The position numbers and the translations under genes are program-made. DNA of 64,000 bases from assembly GCA_050084985.1 (NCBI GenBank), contig JBITNC010000001.1:63116001-63180000 (forward strand), read 5' to 3'. Below, one piece after another: positions 36,160 through 47,300 of the stretch. The stretch's first letter is position 1. Every line of letters starts with the position of its first letter. This DNA is from Nageia nagi (taxonomy: Eukaryota; Pinophyta). The notes under the pieces are model-generated. The model made no database searches. It saw only the letters and a program-made list of their open reading frames with translations, and was not told the DNA's origin.

Positions 36160-37620
36160 TCTAAGTAGTCCCAAAAGAGAAACATCAGGCTAGCCCCTCA
36201 CCCTAAAATAAGGGAATTAACTCAAGAGATATTCTCTCACCATTGAATAGGATGCAAATTTTACTTCTACCTCATAAACCTTTTTAACTATGGAAGAATT
36301 AACCCCATCAAAAATTTAAAAAATGGGTCTGAAAAATTACCTCGAAAAAAATAATGTGGGCCTAAAATATAAACAACAAAGTGCCACCTATAAATAAAAA
36401 TACCTTGGTAAATTTATAAATATTTTCCATACAACCTAAAACCTTTAAAATAAATAATAATTCATTCCAAATAAATTTCTTAAATCTACTAGTGGAAGCC
36501 ATCATCTTCCTCTAAAAATGATACTTTTGTATAACCCTTATAGACCTTTGCTAGAACCAACTAGCCCAAGAATCCAAAATAGCATCCCTCAACCAGCAAA
36601 ATACATCAAGAAGGGGATTCAATTACCCTTTAAAAACTATAATTTGGAACATCCATGAGGGTTACCAGGCACAACCATGAGGATCTCCTAACATAGCCTC
36701 ACAAAGAACAACGCTAGTAGGCTTAACTACACCATCAAAAATAGTATACTCCTCCTCTAACAAAGAAAATACATGGAGGTACACCATTAAAACTTAAGCC
36801 TTAGCCTTAATAGAGCTATTAAATACCTCATTCGGAATAGAAAAACCTCATACCAACTCTTAGAATGGCCTCCTAAACCATCCATAAGAGTATCCTATAA
36901 AGGCCTCAAATGAAACAATAATGACACACTTAGCCTCAACATCAAAAATAGTCACTTCTAGAGAGCTCCCATAAATATCCTATAGAATAGAACACCCTTT
37001 GATACCCACCTCTAGGATCAACCTCTCATGCTATATGTAAGGGTTTCATAGATTGGCACTTGAAGAAATACAAGTAATATAATTAGCCTCACTATCAAGA
37101 TTAGCTCTTCCCTTCCCAATTGCAAGGGAAGTAAATATAGGGAAGTATACCATAAAGGAAATCCCATTAGGGTTAATCACCATGCAAAACCCTACCTTAA
37201 CCTCCAAATAGCACCCAAAACTCTCCTTGAGATCAAAAAAATCCTTTGGGTTGAACCACCTCTTAGAGTGACATCTTGTACCATTCATAAGGGTTTCTTA
37301 TACCAATTCTTGAAGAAACACTAGCATTATAATTAGACTCACTACTAGGATTAGCTCTCCCTTTCTTATTTTAAAAGGAAGGAAATATAGGGAGGTATAC
37401 CACAAGGGAAACCCATCAAGGTTAGCCACCATGTAAATCACCACCTCAACCTCCAAAGAGCTTCCAAAACTCTTCACTAGATCAAAAACATCATTGTTGA
37501 GTTTAGAAATAATTGCAGAGCCTAACTATCCTTCACTACCAACACTTTACTTACCTCCACCCTCCATTGCAAAAGATCCTTCCTAGCCAAGTTCTTCCAA
37601 AATCTAGCATAGCCATCGAA
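36160..37620 (-). other. Unrecognised region, possibly a decayed minus-strand ORF
   Basis: The minus strand gives protein-like pieces, the longest at 37288-37046 (FDLKESFGCYLEVKVGFCMV, INPNGISFMVYFPIF). Leftward come GDPHGCAW and FGYSYGWFRRPF-like fragments. Base composition differs from its neighbours: the plus strand is richer in C and poor in G. A 250-bp tandem duplication lies inside. No known domain was recognised. Confidence 0.35.
37039..37510 (+). repeat. Two tandem units of 250 bp
   Basis: AAGGGTTTC starts units at 37039 and 37289. Both continue with a CACTTGAAGAAA or TTCTTGAAGAAA segment, AATTAG(A/C)CTCACTA, GGATTAGCTCT or GATTAGCTCTTCCC, AATATAGGGA(A/G)GTATACCA and CTCAACCTCCAAA-like bases. 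A more decayed unit may precede them at about 36840. Confidence 0.75.
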
Positions 37621-38601
37621 TTTCCAATGCAATTTACACCTTCAATTAATTAGAAAAATATTAGCCTTGATATTTGCATTATATAGATAAAATATGATTT
37701 AATAGAAAATAGAAAATAATAAAAAAGATACAGTAAATTATGATTTAATAGAAAATAGAAAATCATTTTTAACTATCTACAATTTCCCCCTCTTTGGGTA
37801 TCTAATTATTAGAATTTTAATTACATGTCCAAAGAAGAATATAAAAGTAGAAAGAAATGTATAAGTGAAATTAAATTATCCTTTCCTTTGTAGTATGAAT
37901 GGTGTAGGTATTGATACTTCTTCCATGCCTTTTTTTTTACTTGGTTGTCCCATGAATCCACCAATACAAGGAAATAAGGTAAAAATTGCATCCTCTAACT
38001 TGAAGGATTGAGGAGACAAATATCTACTCTCCAAGGTCAATAAAGATAGCCTGAAAATATGAAAGAAATATTGTACTTGTACTTGGCTTCTTATCATTTG
38101 ATCTAATAATAATAATCATGATAAATAAATAAACATAATTAAATATTTCTTAAGTTATGCAATAGCATTCAAGATCTATTAAATAAAATGAATAATGAGT
38201 TCATTTGAATATAAGAAATCCTCAAGAAATATGAAATTGAATAATTATGCATTGGACCAAATTTATTTATGAAAACTAGCTTGTTGGTTGAGATAGATAG
38301 CCAATCCTTAAAAATTAGGAAACTAGCAACGATTTCCTACAAGTTTAATAAAAAATAAAATTAAAATTAAAAAATTAAAAAAAATAAACATTAGTATTTA
38401 AGAATAAAGAATCAAAAATACCCATGTTAGCCAATCAAAAGAAAATCAACTTCAATTCTCCAATTAAGAAAAGTAGTCCAATAATAACATCATCAAAGGT
38501 AACATCAACCAATTTTATTCAAATATTATTAAATCAATTAAAGAAAACTATTGCATCAAAATTCAAGTGTAACTCCATTTAATTTAATAAGTAGTTCCAT
38601 C
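37621..38601. other. AT-rich stretch with no recognised feature
   Basis: A 73-codon minus-strand frame at 38097-37876 (rich in Ser, Phe, Leu) resembles nothing I know. The rest is AT-rich with A-runs near 38350. It ends at the LTR. Confidence 0.45.
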
Positions 38602-39263
38602 TATTAACACCTAAAAAATAAGTCCTAATTTAATTAAAATACCCTTTTAGGTATTAAAAATAATTTATTTAATTTATTAAATAAATGCTCTTTTCAATGT
38701 GCACTCTCATCTACCTTTATGTTTTATGATAATAGGTTATCTCAACATCACAATAATCTTAAGGAGGAGCCTTAGCACTAGACCTATTGCCTATAAAGGT
38801 GGAGAGGTTATGTATGATAAAATATATGGCATGGCATGACATAATATTGAATCCTTAATAGGTATAAATATACTTATGTCAATTTTGATTGGTATTTCTT
38901 AGCACCATTTATCATCTTTGGATTTTGTTATACTCTAAGTTTTACTTTCCTATGATCTTTCATTCCTTTGCGAGATAGATTCCATGCATCAAAGGTGGGA
39001 CAATAAAATAGAGTGAAAGGATGAGGTATCATGGCTCCAAATTTTAGGGAAGCTCATTTTAAATTCTCTTCCAATTGGATTTTACCTTTGTTTATCATCA
39101 TAGGTAAAGTACAAGTTTATATCTTTCATAAATCCAATTTTGATAGGTCAATGTCAATTACATCATTATCATATTTCATATCATCAATTTCCTATTATTT
39201 CATAGTTTATTAGTGAATTTAATTATTTTATAAATAATACTAACTATTATTTTGGTTATAACA
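38602..39263 (+). repeat. 5' LTR of the gag/antisense-PMD gypsy element
   Basis: This starts TATTAACACCTAAAAAATAA (the partner has TGTTAACACC) and ends GGTTATAACA. It matches 51923-52636 along its whole length, including AAGGAGGAGCCTTAGCACTA, GGCTCCAAATTTTAGGG and the T-rich end. The partner has about 60 bp extra near 52345-52410. A gag begins about 100 bp after it. Confidence 0.88.
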
Positions 39264-39359
39264 ATTGGTTAACCCAACTTCTTTTTGATACATCATGTTA
39301 TCCTTCACTAGTTGCATTGAAACCGTATGGTTTTTGATAGGACTAATATTTGTTTAAAG

Positions 39360-41690
39360 TGTTATAGAAATGGATAAACCTATTTTTATAGATCATAAAA
39401 ACCTTCAATATCATGTTGCACAACCTAAAAATACTAGATCATGTAAGAATTATCCCAACATTCCTCAAATACAAAGCGAAAGAATATGAAGACTACACCT
39501 ACACAATGAATATAACAGTTCTTCAAAAGATTATAGCCACTTAGCTCATAAAGAAGTAGAAAATAATCAAAAATAACTTGATGAAATACCATCCAATACC
39601 TTAGAGGTACTCACTAAAAATTTTTCCATTCCACAAGGTCAAAAATTATTAGCTACAAAAGAATACCTTCCTTTCCTTGTTCAAAATTTGTAAGAAGTCA
39701 ATACCAAAGTCAAACACCTCCTAGGTTCTACCCTAGATATTGATCCTAAATATACCAAACAAAATATATGATCCAATAGATTGAATAGGATATGATCTTA
39801 ACACCTTTTTTATAGTCCTATAAGTATTTTAAACCTTTGTAAGTCCTTCCATTATGGTTTCTCATCTATAATATTATTCTTGAACCCTAGATTTCAAAGT
39901 AGATGCTTGGTACCTTACATAACCCTAGAAATGTTGCTATACCTAGTGCCATCTCTCCATTACTTGAGCAAAATCACAATCAATTTTATCTCAATCCTAG
40001 GGTTTCTATTCCATAGTTACCTTTCAAATATGAAAAAATGTTCAAAGATAACATTGATGAAGAATACCTAGTTGATATCTTCAAAGATGAAGAACCTCAA
40101 AGGCCACCCATCCTTAAATCTTGAATGGATGAACTTGATCCAATAATATTATTTGGCATGAAATAGTGACCAAGTTGGTCGAATGCATAATTAGATATCC
40201 TAAAGAGAGAGTTGAATTTTTGAAGCTTAACTAGGAATATAAAGCGATGCCACCAAAATGCCAAATGGAGTTGGTCAATAATTTGGCAAAAATTTAGAAT
40301 AAGAAAAAGTTTGTTATTTTGTTCCATTCATAAGTTTAGCAATGAAAAAATATACTGATAATGGTAGAACATTAAAATAAGCACCTCATGATGATGGAAT
40401 CTAGAAACTACTTTAGTTAAAGCAATAGAAGGATTCCATCATGGCCTGCATCAACAAGTTTTCACCTATAGTTTCAAGAGGTAGTGAGAACCCCTTTTAC
40501 CATCACATCCACTAGAGAAGGTATGATAAATAGGTAACATTTACTATATTTTATGGTCATTCAGATACTAGAATACATTTGCAAATGTATCACTTAGAGG
40601 CTATTTCATTTGAAAATGATGATGGCTTGTTGGCTAAATTATTTTCTCTTAGATTAAAATTGGAATCATTCTTATGGTTTACTAATCTACCTAATGAAAG
40701 TATTACATGTATTGATGATGTTGTTAAATATTTTTTGGATCGATATAATTTGTTCATAACACAAGAACTATCTCCCTTAGATATGTATACCCTAAAATAG
40801 AAGTAAGGTTAATTTGTTAGCAATTTCATAGTAGAATGGTCAAAATAGCCAATCAAATCCATATCCCCACCAAAAAAAGCATGTTTTTTTAAGATCCTTG
40901 TTGCCATATTGTAGATGTGACTTTTATGATTTCCAAGATTACCTATATGAAAAACTAATAGATGAAATTATTAGTAAAGAGGCCTTTCATAAGGTCTTCA
41001 ATGAACCCTTAGCCCACATGAAGCCAACTTTAGTACAAACCCATGTTTATCCTAAAAAACCTAGAAAGATCCAACAACATGAAGCTAACTTCAATCCAAC
41101 ACCATTTTTCTTCTAAAAAACCTACAAAGATCCATCACCATGTGCTTAAATTCAAAATTATCATTTATATTAGCCATTGTGATATAGAATTTTAGCAACC
41201 TAGGAGGTCATGTAGATAGTATACCAAGTTCCATGAGGATATTAGTGAAGTCTTGGATGCCTTAATAGTCATGAACCTAATCCATTATCTAACAATGAAA
41301 GAATCCCCTGCATTAAACCTCAAGGATACCAAGTACACCTCTTTTGTAATTTTCACATGAAAGTAGGTCATACCATAAAATAGTGTTATCATCTCATAAA
41401 TATAATCCAAGACTTACATGACAAAGGTAAATTTAAATTTGATGATGATGTTTTGCAGAATCACAAGTTTAAACTAGTATAGGATAGATTGATACATCCT
41501 CAAAATAAAATATTGAAGAGATTCAACAATCCATTTCCATAATTTAAGAAGGAGGAACTTGATGATGCTGACAGGAAGTAACAGATCAATAATATGAGTA
41601 GCCCTCAACCACTACCACAACAACAAGCTCAACAACCATCAATTGCAAGTATGATCCTTGATGTTGATGGTGTTTGGGATATTCTATAAA
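39360..41690 (+). pseudogene. Ty3/gypsy gag remnant
   Basis: In broken frames the gag reads MDKPIFIDHKNLQYHVAQPK at the start, then a core near 40540-40800: FYGHSDTRIHLQMYHLEAIS, RLKLESFLWFTNLPNESITC, IDDVVKYFLDRYNLFI. A zinc-knuckle-like segment near 41350 reads CNFHMKVGHTIK-CYHL, then IIQDLHDKGKFKFDDD and a Gln/Pro-rich tail (SSPQPLPQQQAQQPS) near 41600. Protease, RT and integrase do not follow. Stops are numerous. Confidence 0.78.
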
Positions 41691-41699
41691 TTATTTCTT

Positions 41700-42459
41700 C
41701 ATATTTCCAATCTATATATTTCTTTTTCATTGTTTTTTAAAAATTGGTAGTGTTCCATTTTAAATTGAGTAACTTTTTGCTCTATTAACCAAGAGATAAT
41801 GCTAGAACCTAACATTATAGCCTTATTTCATCAAAATTTTGATATATTATTTTAAATATATGTGTTTCATTGCAAAAATGTATATGTATTTATCTTATTT
41901 TCATACTTTTTGGTAAATGATTAGCAAATTTTATGACTTGGATCCTCAACTAATAAAATTATTTACCTTTCCATTCATCAAGTTTTATGCCTCTTTTTCC
42001 ATTAATTAGGCCATATCTTGAGAAAATTATTCTTTTTATTTTCATGTCCCCTCCTTATCTAAGTACTCCCATTGCATTCCAGTGCTACCACTTTGTTCTG
42101 CTTAAAATTGTTATAATTGTTCTTAATTTATTGAGCTTCTATATGTTTATATTTGCTAAAAATTCATACGTACAAATAGTTTATCATAAAAATAATTTTT
42201 ATGATGATTATATTTGTACTTAAACTAATGAATTATTCAATTTTAGTTTTTTCATATTCACATTGCTTAAAAATTTAAGTGTCATCATATTATTTTTGTC
42301 AAAAATTTAGTCCTAGTCTTTAATAAATAGAAGTAAATAAATAGGTCATTAATACACATAATCAAATATATAAAAATATAATCAAAAATTCATATTTTTT
42401 ATATATAATATATTTCAAAAAAAAATCCATAAAAATATAATTCAAGTGATACAACAACT
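41700..42459. other. AT-rich stretch between gag and the antisense ORF
   Basis: No pol domain is recognised on either strand, although pol would be expected here. A 78-codon plus frame at 41987 is hydrophobic and probably chance. A run of A and short ATA repeats occurs near 42300-42430. Confidence 0.5.
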
Positions 42460-44200
42460 AGTTCCCCCCATGGGAACTTTGACCAATGGAGGATCATAGA
42501 TCCTACTCCTAGACCTAGACTTAGAGTGACTAGTAGATATCACTACCAAAGTCTTCTTGAACTAAAGGAGCTTACTTTCCTTTAGTGTGATTAAATATTA
42601 TATCTTGTTAAGCTCTTGGTGATGCATTACATGAGGGATATCATGTAGAGTCTCTATTTTTCCTTAGAGGACACCTATCTAGTCATCTTGAGCCTTCAAC
42701 TATAACTATAGGCTCACCGCCTATGCTTGTAGCATTTTCACCTGATTCTATAGTCCTATGTCAAAGAGATTATTCTTAGTTTTCCTTTTCATAAATAATC
42801 CAATAACTAAATCCATAATGTTTAGGTATACCTGAGGTATCCATTGAGAGAGCTATAGCTCCTAATGAGGATGGTGCAAATGTATTTGTCAATCGAGTGG
42901 GTGGTGGAAGATAGCCCATATGCATGGGTTCCTCTCCTGATATCTCTATCTTATATCTTACTCCTCCTCATCCCCCACTTGCTTCTCTCCTTCTACCTCA
43001 TTCCCCTTTTCATCATTAAGGCCCAATGGTTTGGGCCTCACTAAGTCCCACCATCATCGATAGTCTAGAGTATGTTGATGAAAAGGTGTGGGAACTATGG
43101 GGGCATGATCCTCTAATGTCATCCACTTTGCACTCCATGTTGGTACAGTCATCACCCTTATTGGAATCACTCAATAGTAATATTACCTAGCCATAGTCAA
43201 CTAAACCCTAGGCATAAGCACATCCTATGTTATGCTAAATTATCTCAACACTTAGTCTAGTTGATAAAATATGGTCACTTGTATATGACCCTAGATGTGA
43301 CATGGAGTCATACTACATGATAGCTACTCGTATGACTCCTCCCATACTAAAAAATCAAAGTATGATCCCCAAACCAAGTTATCATTATCTAATAATTTTA
43401 TCAATCTCTAACACTGCTCAACTCCTTATGTCACCCCTACTCATTGTATGGTCTACCATCGAAACCAGTGGGGCATATCCACATGTATCATCATAGTAAG
43501 ATAGGTGTAAGATACATTGATATGCTTGTATGCCCATGATTATAGGATGAATGAATGACCAATAATATTACCTCCCTTATTCACAAAAATAAAGCTATGA
43601 AGATCCCTATATAGCATGGCCAATATGTAGGGTGCCCATGTGTACCTCTCCCTATGAAGGCATATCCCTTGAACTAAGGGAATGAACCTAGTATAGAAGC
43701 ACTCATGGTTCCTATCATATATAGGATTGTGTCAATAAGAATAACAACATATAATCTATAGTACCAAGTAAAATTGATATCCTCTAAGGGTATATAAATT
43801 ATTTCATGAAGGGCACACCATTCTTTTATTGTTGATAGTGTCTAACCCATGTCAACCACTATAATTGATCTTCATCTCTACCATAGTTAGAGGAGCCCTA
43901 TAAATCAGTATACCCTTAATGGGTACTTATAGAATGTGATGAATATTAATCATGCTAATAGTCATCTCACTCATCATAAGTTAAATGTATTGGTGTAATT
44001 AGATTAGTGCTCCAAAAGGGCAATCAAAAATGCTTATCACATCAAAAACACAAAATATCCCTCATGTGACTAAGCCTAAATGACTTTAGTTTTTCTCTTT
44101 CCTTTGAAGTTAGCAAAAAGTCTATAGCCACATCCATAACTGGACTCCATGGCTTGTATCTCATTAGGTAGTCCTAGTCTTGCATCCAAGTCGAACATGA
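42460..44200 (-). pseudogene. Antisense plant-mobile-domain-like ORF inside a gypsy element
   Basis: Reading leftward from about 44170 in broken frames: DVAIDFLLTSKER, FRLSHMRDIL, then MMSEMTISMINIHHIL-VPIKG near 43975-43910. This fits the plant mobile (aminotransferase-like) domain pattern EMTITLxDVxxILGLPIxG. Next come INFTWYYRLYVVILIDTILY, HRERYTWAPYILAMLYRDLH and NIIGHSFIL-SWAYKHI, the later PMD blocks. A helical Gln/Leu-rich tail (TLHDIPHVMHHQELNKI) lies near 42630. PMD proteins are linked to plant transposons and silencing, and antisense extra ORFs are known in Tat-type gypsy elements. It lies opposite to the gag upstream. Confidence 0.62.
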
Positions 44201-44572
44201 AATGTATCAGTAACATAAAATGTCAAGTTTTATAACATAAAAACTAAAAAATATGTTCCTTTTTATCAATTTAACAAATTTAATGATGTATTTTTAAAAA
44301 ACCCTTTAATGCAAACATGTTTCCTCATCCCATGAGAAGGTCATTTTGCTTATTATTTTTTGTAAATCTCATTCCAAAGATGTTGCCCCATTTCATGCCC
44401 CAATTTTTGTAAAATTTTAAGACCCATCAGTTTTATCCTGGTTTGTACGGTAAAAATGTGTTATGTTTTCCCCCATGCATGTAAAAACTTAGCCCTACAT
44501 TTTTACCCCCTATGTTTCAAAAATTTTGCAAATTTAGCTAAAATTTATCCAAACTAAAAAAGTAAACCATCA
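44201..44572. other. Non-coding stretch left of the solo LTR
   Basis: No gene is recognised. Several ATTTTTGTAAAATTTT-like runs occur. It ends at the target duplication AAAAC. Confidence 0.5.
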
Positions 44573-44577
44573 AAAAC
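44573..44577 (+). repeat. Target-site duplication, left copy
   Basis: AAAAC directly before the solo LTR, identical to 50031-50035. Five bases is the usual Ty3/gypsy duplication length. Confidence 0.65.
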
Positions 44578-45401
44578 TATAACGACCCATCCGAACACCC
44601 TTATGGAGACCTTGATGACCTAAGTGGATTTGAACTAAATTTATAATTTGATTTATGTAGAGAAATAGATTATGAATAATTTTATGCACTATTTATATCA
44701 ATTTGATGTTGGCTTTAAGGTTATTGTGACATAAGTAATAGGTTGCTTGACATGGTTATCAAGATGGAGATGTCAGGGAACTAAAGATGAGTTGGTTGCA
44801 ATGAACAAATTGGTAAGAGAGAAAATGATTGGCATTGAATTTCTAACAACCACAAGGAATCTCATAGATCATATATATATGCATATCACCATTATCATGT
44901 ATTATTTTTAATTTTGATGATGTATGTGTGTATATGCACTAATGAATTACGTTTGCAAGATGAATGGTCATGAAAGGCAAATATGAGTTTCGAAATAATA
45001 TCTATTTTAAAAATTGATTAATTAATTCCATAGGAAGAAAAGAATATTCCAATGGTGTAAATTTAAATTTTTCATCAAAAAAATTCAAGACTTTGGTGAA
45101 AATAAAATTAAACATTGAAAAGATTATTTATCTTACTAGTTGCAAGTTATCTTGAAATTTTGTAACAATAATTGAAAGAAAACATCCCATACAATTTATT
45201 TTCATATGTTAGGTGTAAGAAATTATTAGAAATATTTTGTAATATAGTATGAGGTATCTAAAGTATTTTTGAAGGATATACCATTTGCCAACAAAATTAC
45301 TTGACACCTCTCACAAAAAATTAAAATACCTACACCTCTCCAACAAAATAAATGAGTTGGATGAATAGTCCCACTTTTGGAGGGGCAATGTTAAAATTTG
45401 A

Positions 45402-45410
45402 CTATAAATA
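45402..45410 (+). promoter_or_regulatory. TATA box of the solo giant LTR
   Basis: CTATAAATA followed by CTTGGTGAG, 824 bp from the LTR start, in step with the 835 bp in the 10511 copy. Confidence 0.55.
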
Positions 45411-45939
45411 CTTGGTGAGTGACCCTTAAAAAAATCCTCCAGAATCTTGTTCTAGAATCCCTTGAAGAAGAAAGCAACTTCTCAAACTCATATGCATTTC
45501 TTTCATTTGAGCCTCTAATACTAAAATTATTTATCAATTCTCTAAGGTTTATATTGATAAACTTTAATGTATTTGAAAAGGGGATAGTTTATTTATTGTA
45601 TTTAATTTATTAAGTGAGATTTGAACTATTAATTAACCTCACAAGTATAGAAACCTTGGAAAGAGTGGATTTTGTTTTTATTTACTTCTATTTTCTTGTT
45701 AATGCATGTGAAGATGGAGTTCTACCATGTATTTTAAATTATTTATAGTGGGGAAAGGACATTCCATGGATTTTAAATCATATATTTTGTTTTAAAAAGG
45801 AAATCACGGGTGACTCCATGAATGACAAGCCATGCAAAGAAAAGACTACACTATGTCTTCCTTTGTACTATGCCTCCACTTATAGACCCCCATATGTTGA
45901 TCTTGTGCATACTCCTGACTAATAGTACTCCATAAAAAT

Positions 45940-47300
45940 TCATTAGATAAGGTGTATTATTAGCCTACGGATCACCCTTTCAGTAGTCGCCCATGGTATT
46001 TCGAAGTAGCAAACAATAGCGCCCCTTTTATCTCCCATCTTTGCGCATATCTTATGCTCGTTTGGTTCCACGGAACTTCCAACCAGTGCAATATTTTGAT
46101 GCATATGTTGGATGTATACCGGGTAGTTGCTGCACCCCATATAACTATTTTTAATAAGGCTTTGGTCCAGCAATACTCCAGATCCCTCAGCATGTCTATT
46201 GGAGCTTCCAAGATAGTGTTCACTGGGAGAAAACTGAAACAAGAGAGCACAAAGTTCGACTCTAACCTGGCACCTATGTCAAAGTAGAGAGAATCCCTAT
46301 AGAAGTTGCAGAGTTTAGCTTTACACTTGACAATCACCTTTGCTTAAACGTCCCCTAGCTTTCTCAGAAAACTAGTTTGTGCAAGTCGCATGATGGCTCA
46401 CTTTGGAAGAATGCTCGCAGAAGTTGCAGAGCTTGGCTTTACACTTGAAAATTGATTTTGTTTAAATGTCTATATAGCCTTTTCAAAAAACACAATCTAT
46501 GCATATCCTGCTACAAATGTAGTTTATAAAACTGTATCTTTTGTATTCTCTTTTTCATGACGACCGTTTTGGAAGAATGCTCGTAGAGGTTGTAGAGTTT
46601 GTCTTTACACTTGACAATTGTTTCTTCTTTAACATAACCTTTTTTAGAAAACCCATTTTATGCGTATCCTACCATGGTCGTAGTCCATCAAACTGGACCT
46701 TTTATTGTTGTCGTTTTGGAAGAATAATCGTAGGGGTTGCAGAGTTGGCTTTGTAGTTAACAATCGTATCTGCTAGCCTTTTTAGAAAACCCGATTTGTG
46801 CATGTCCTGCTATACTGGGCCTTGCGTATTGCTTGAGACTGGATTTTGAGACCTCCAACGTCACCATTTTTCTTGACTATCTGCGAGAAGATATTTACCA
46901 GACCCTTTCAACACATCTGCTGGGCGCATTTCGATGAGGTGATTGATAAAGGATTCAGAGTCCCTCTCAGCGTGACCACCTATGAGTATAAAATGACTAG
47001 GTAATTGTATTCCACGGGTCATTTTATCAAAAAATTCATATCCCCTTTCAAAATCTTTGTCAGGGTTTATATCACGTAGTCATTGTATTTCCTTTGAAAT
47101 TCGATGAGGCAAATTATCAAACCTATCACGGGTCCTTCCAATATCTTCATTTCTGAAAATTGATGAAGCATATTTACAAATAAGTCATAGGTTTTTAATA
47201 TACCATTTCGTTAAACTTCAATAAGTTAATCCTCAAGGCCTTTCAACATATCCGTTTGGTGCAAATTACGTGAGCATCTTGTCAAACAACTCTCAAAACT
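45940..47300 (-). other. Less AT-rich block of unknown origin inside the solo LTR
   Basis: Base composition changes sharply here, with many CG pairs. Minus-strand frames of 121 and 99 codons overlap at 45943-46337. Another, at about 47190-46850, reads DRFDNLPHRISKEIQ, then LRDINPDKDFERGYEFFDKM, GGHAERDSESFINHLIEM and RPADVLKGSGKYLLADS with few stops. I recognise no family. Between them are four imperfect units sharing GAAGTTGCAGAG and GGAAGAATGCTCG. It is absent from the other two giant LTR copies, so it is probably a later insertion or a captured sequence. Confidence 0.45.
46302..46790 (+). repeat. Four imperfect tandem units (about 118-166 bp)
   Basis: GAAGTTGCAGAG or a close variant begins units at 46302, 46420, 46586 and 46733. 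Each is followed by GCTTTACACTTGA-like bases, CTTTTTCAGAAAAC-like bases, GTGCATGTCCTGC-like bases and TTTTGGAAGAATGCTCG. Unit length varies because of small insertions. Confidence 0.7.

Noticed and set aside
41987-42223. Hydrophobic 78-codon ORF resembling a membrane protein
   Set aside because: AT-rich DNA readily gives Phe/Ile/Leu-rich frames. No conserved motif or partner is present.
46850-47190. A PPR-like reading (FDKM..., IGGHAERDSES) on the minus strand
   Set aside because: Only one short FDKM-like match was seen, with no 35-residue periodicity. I left the block as unknown rather than name a family.
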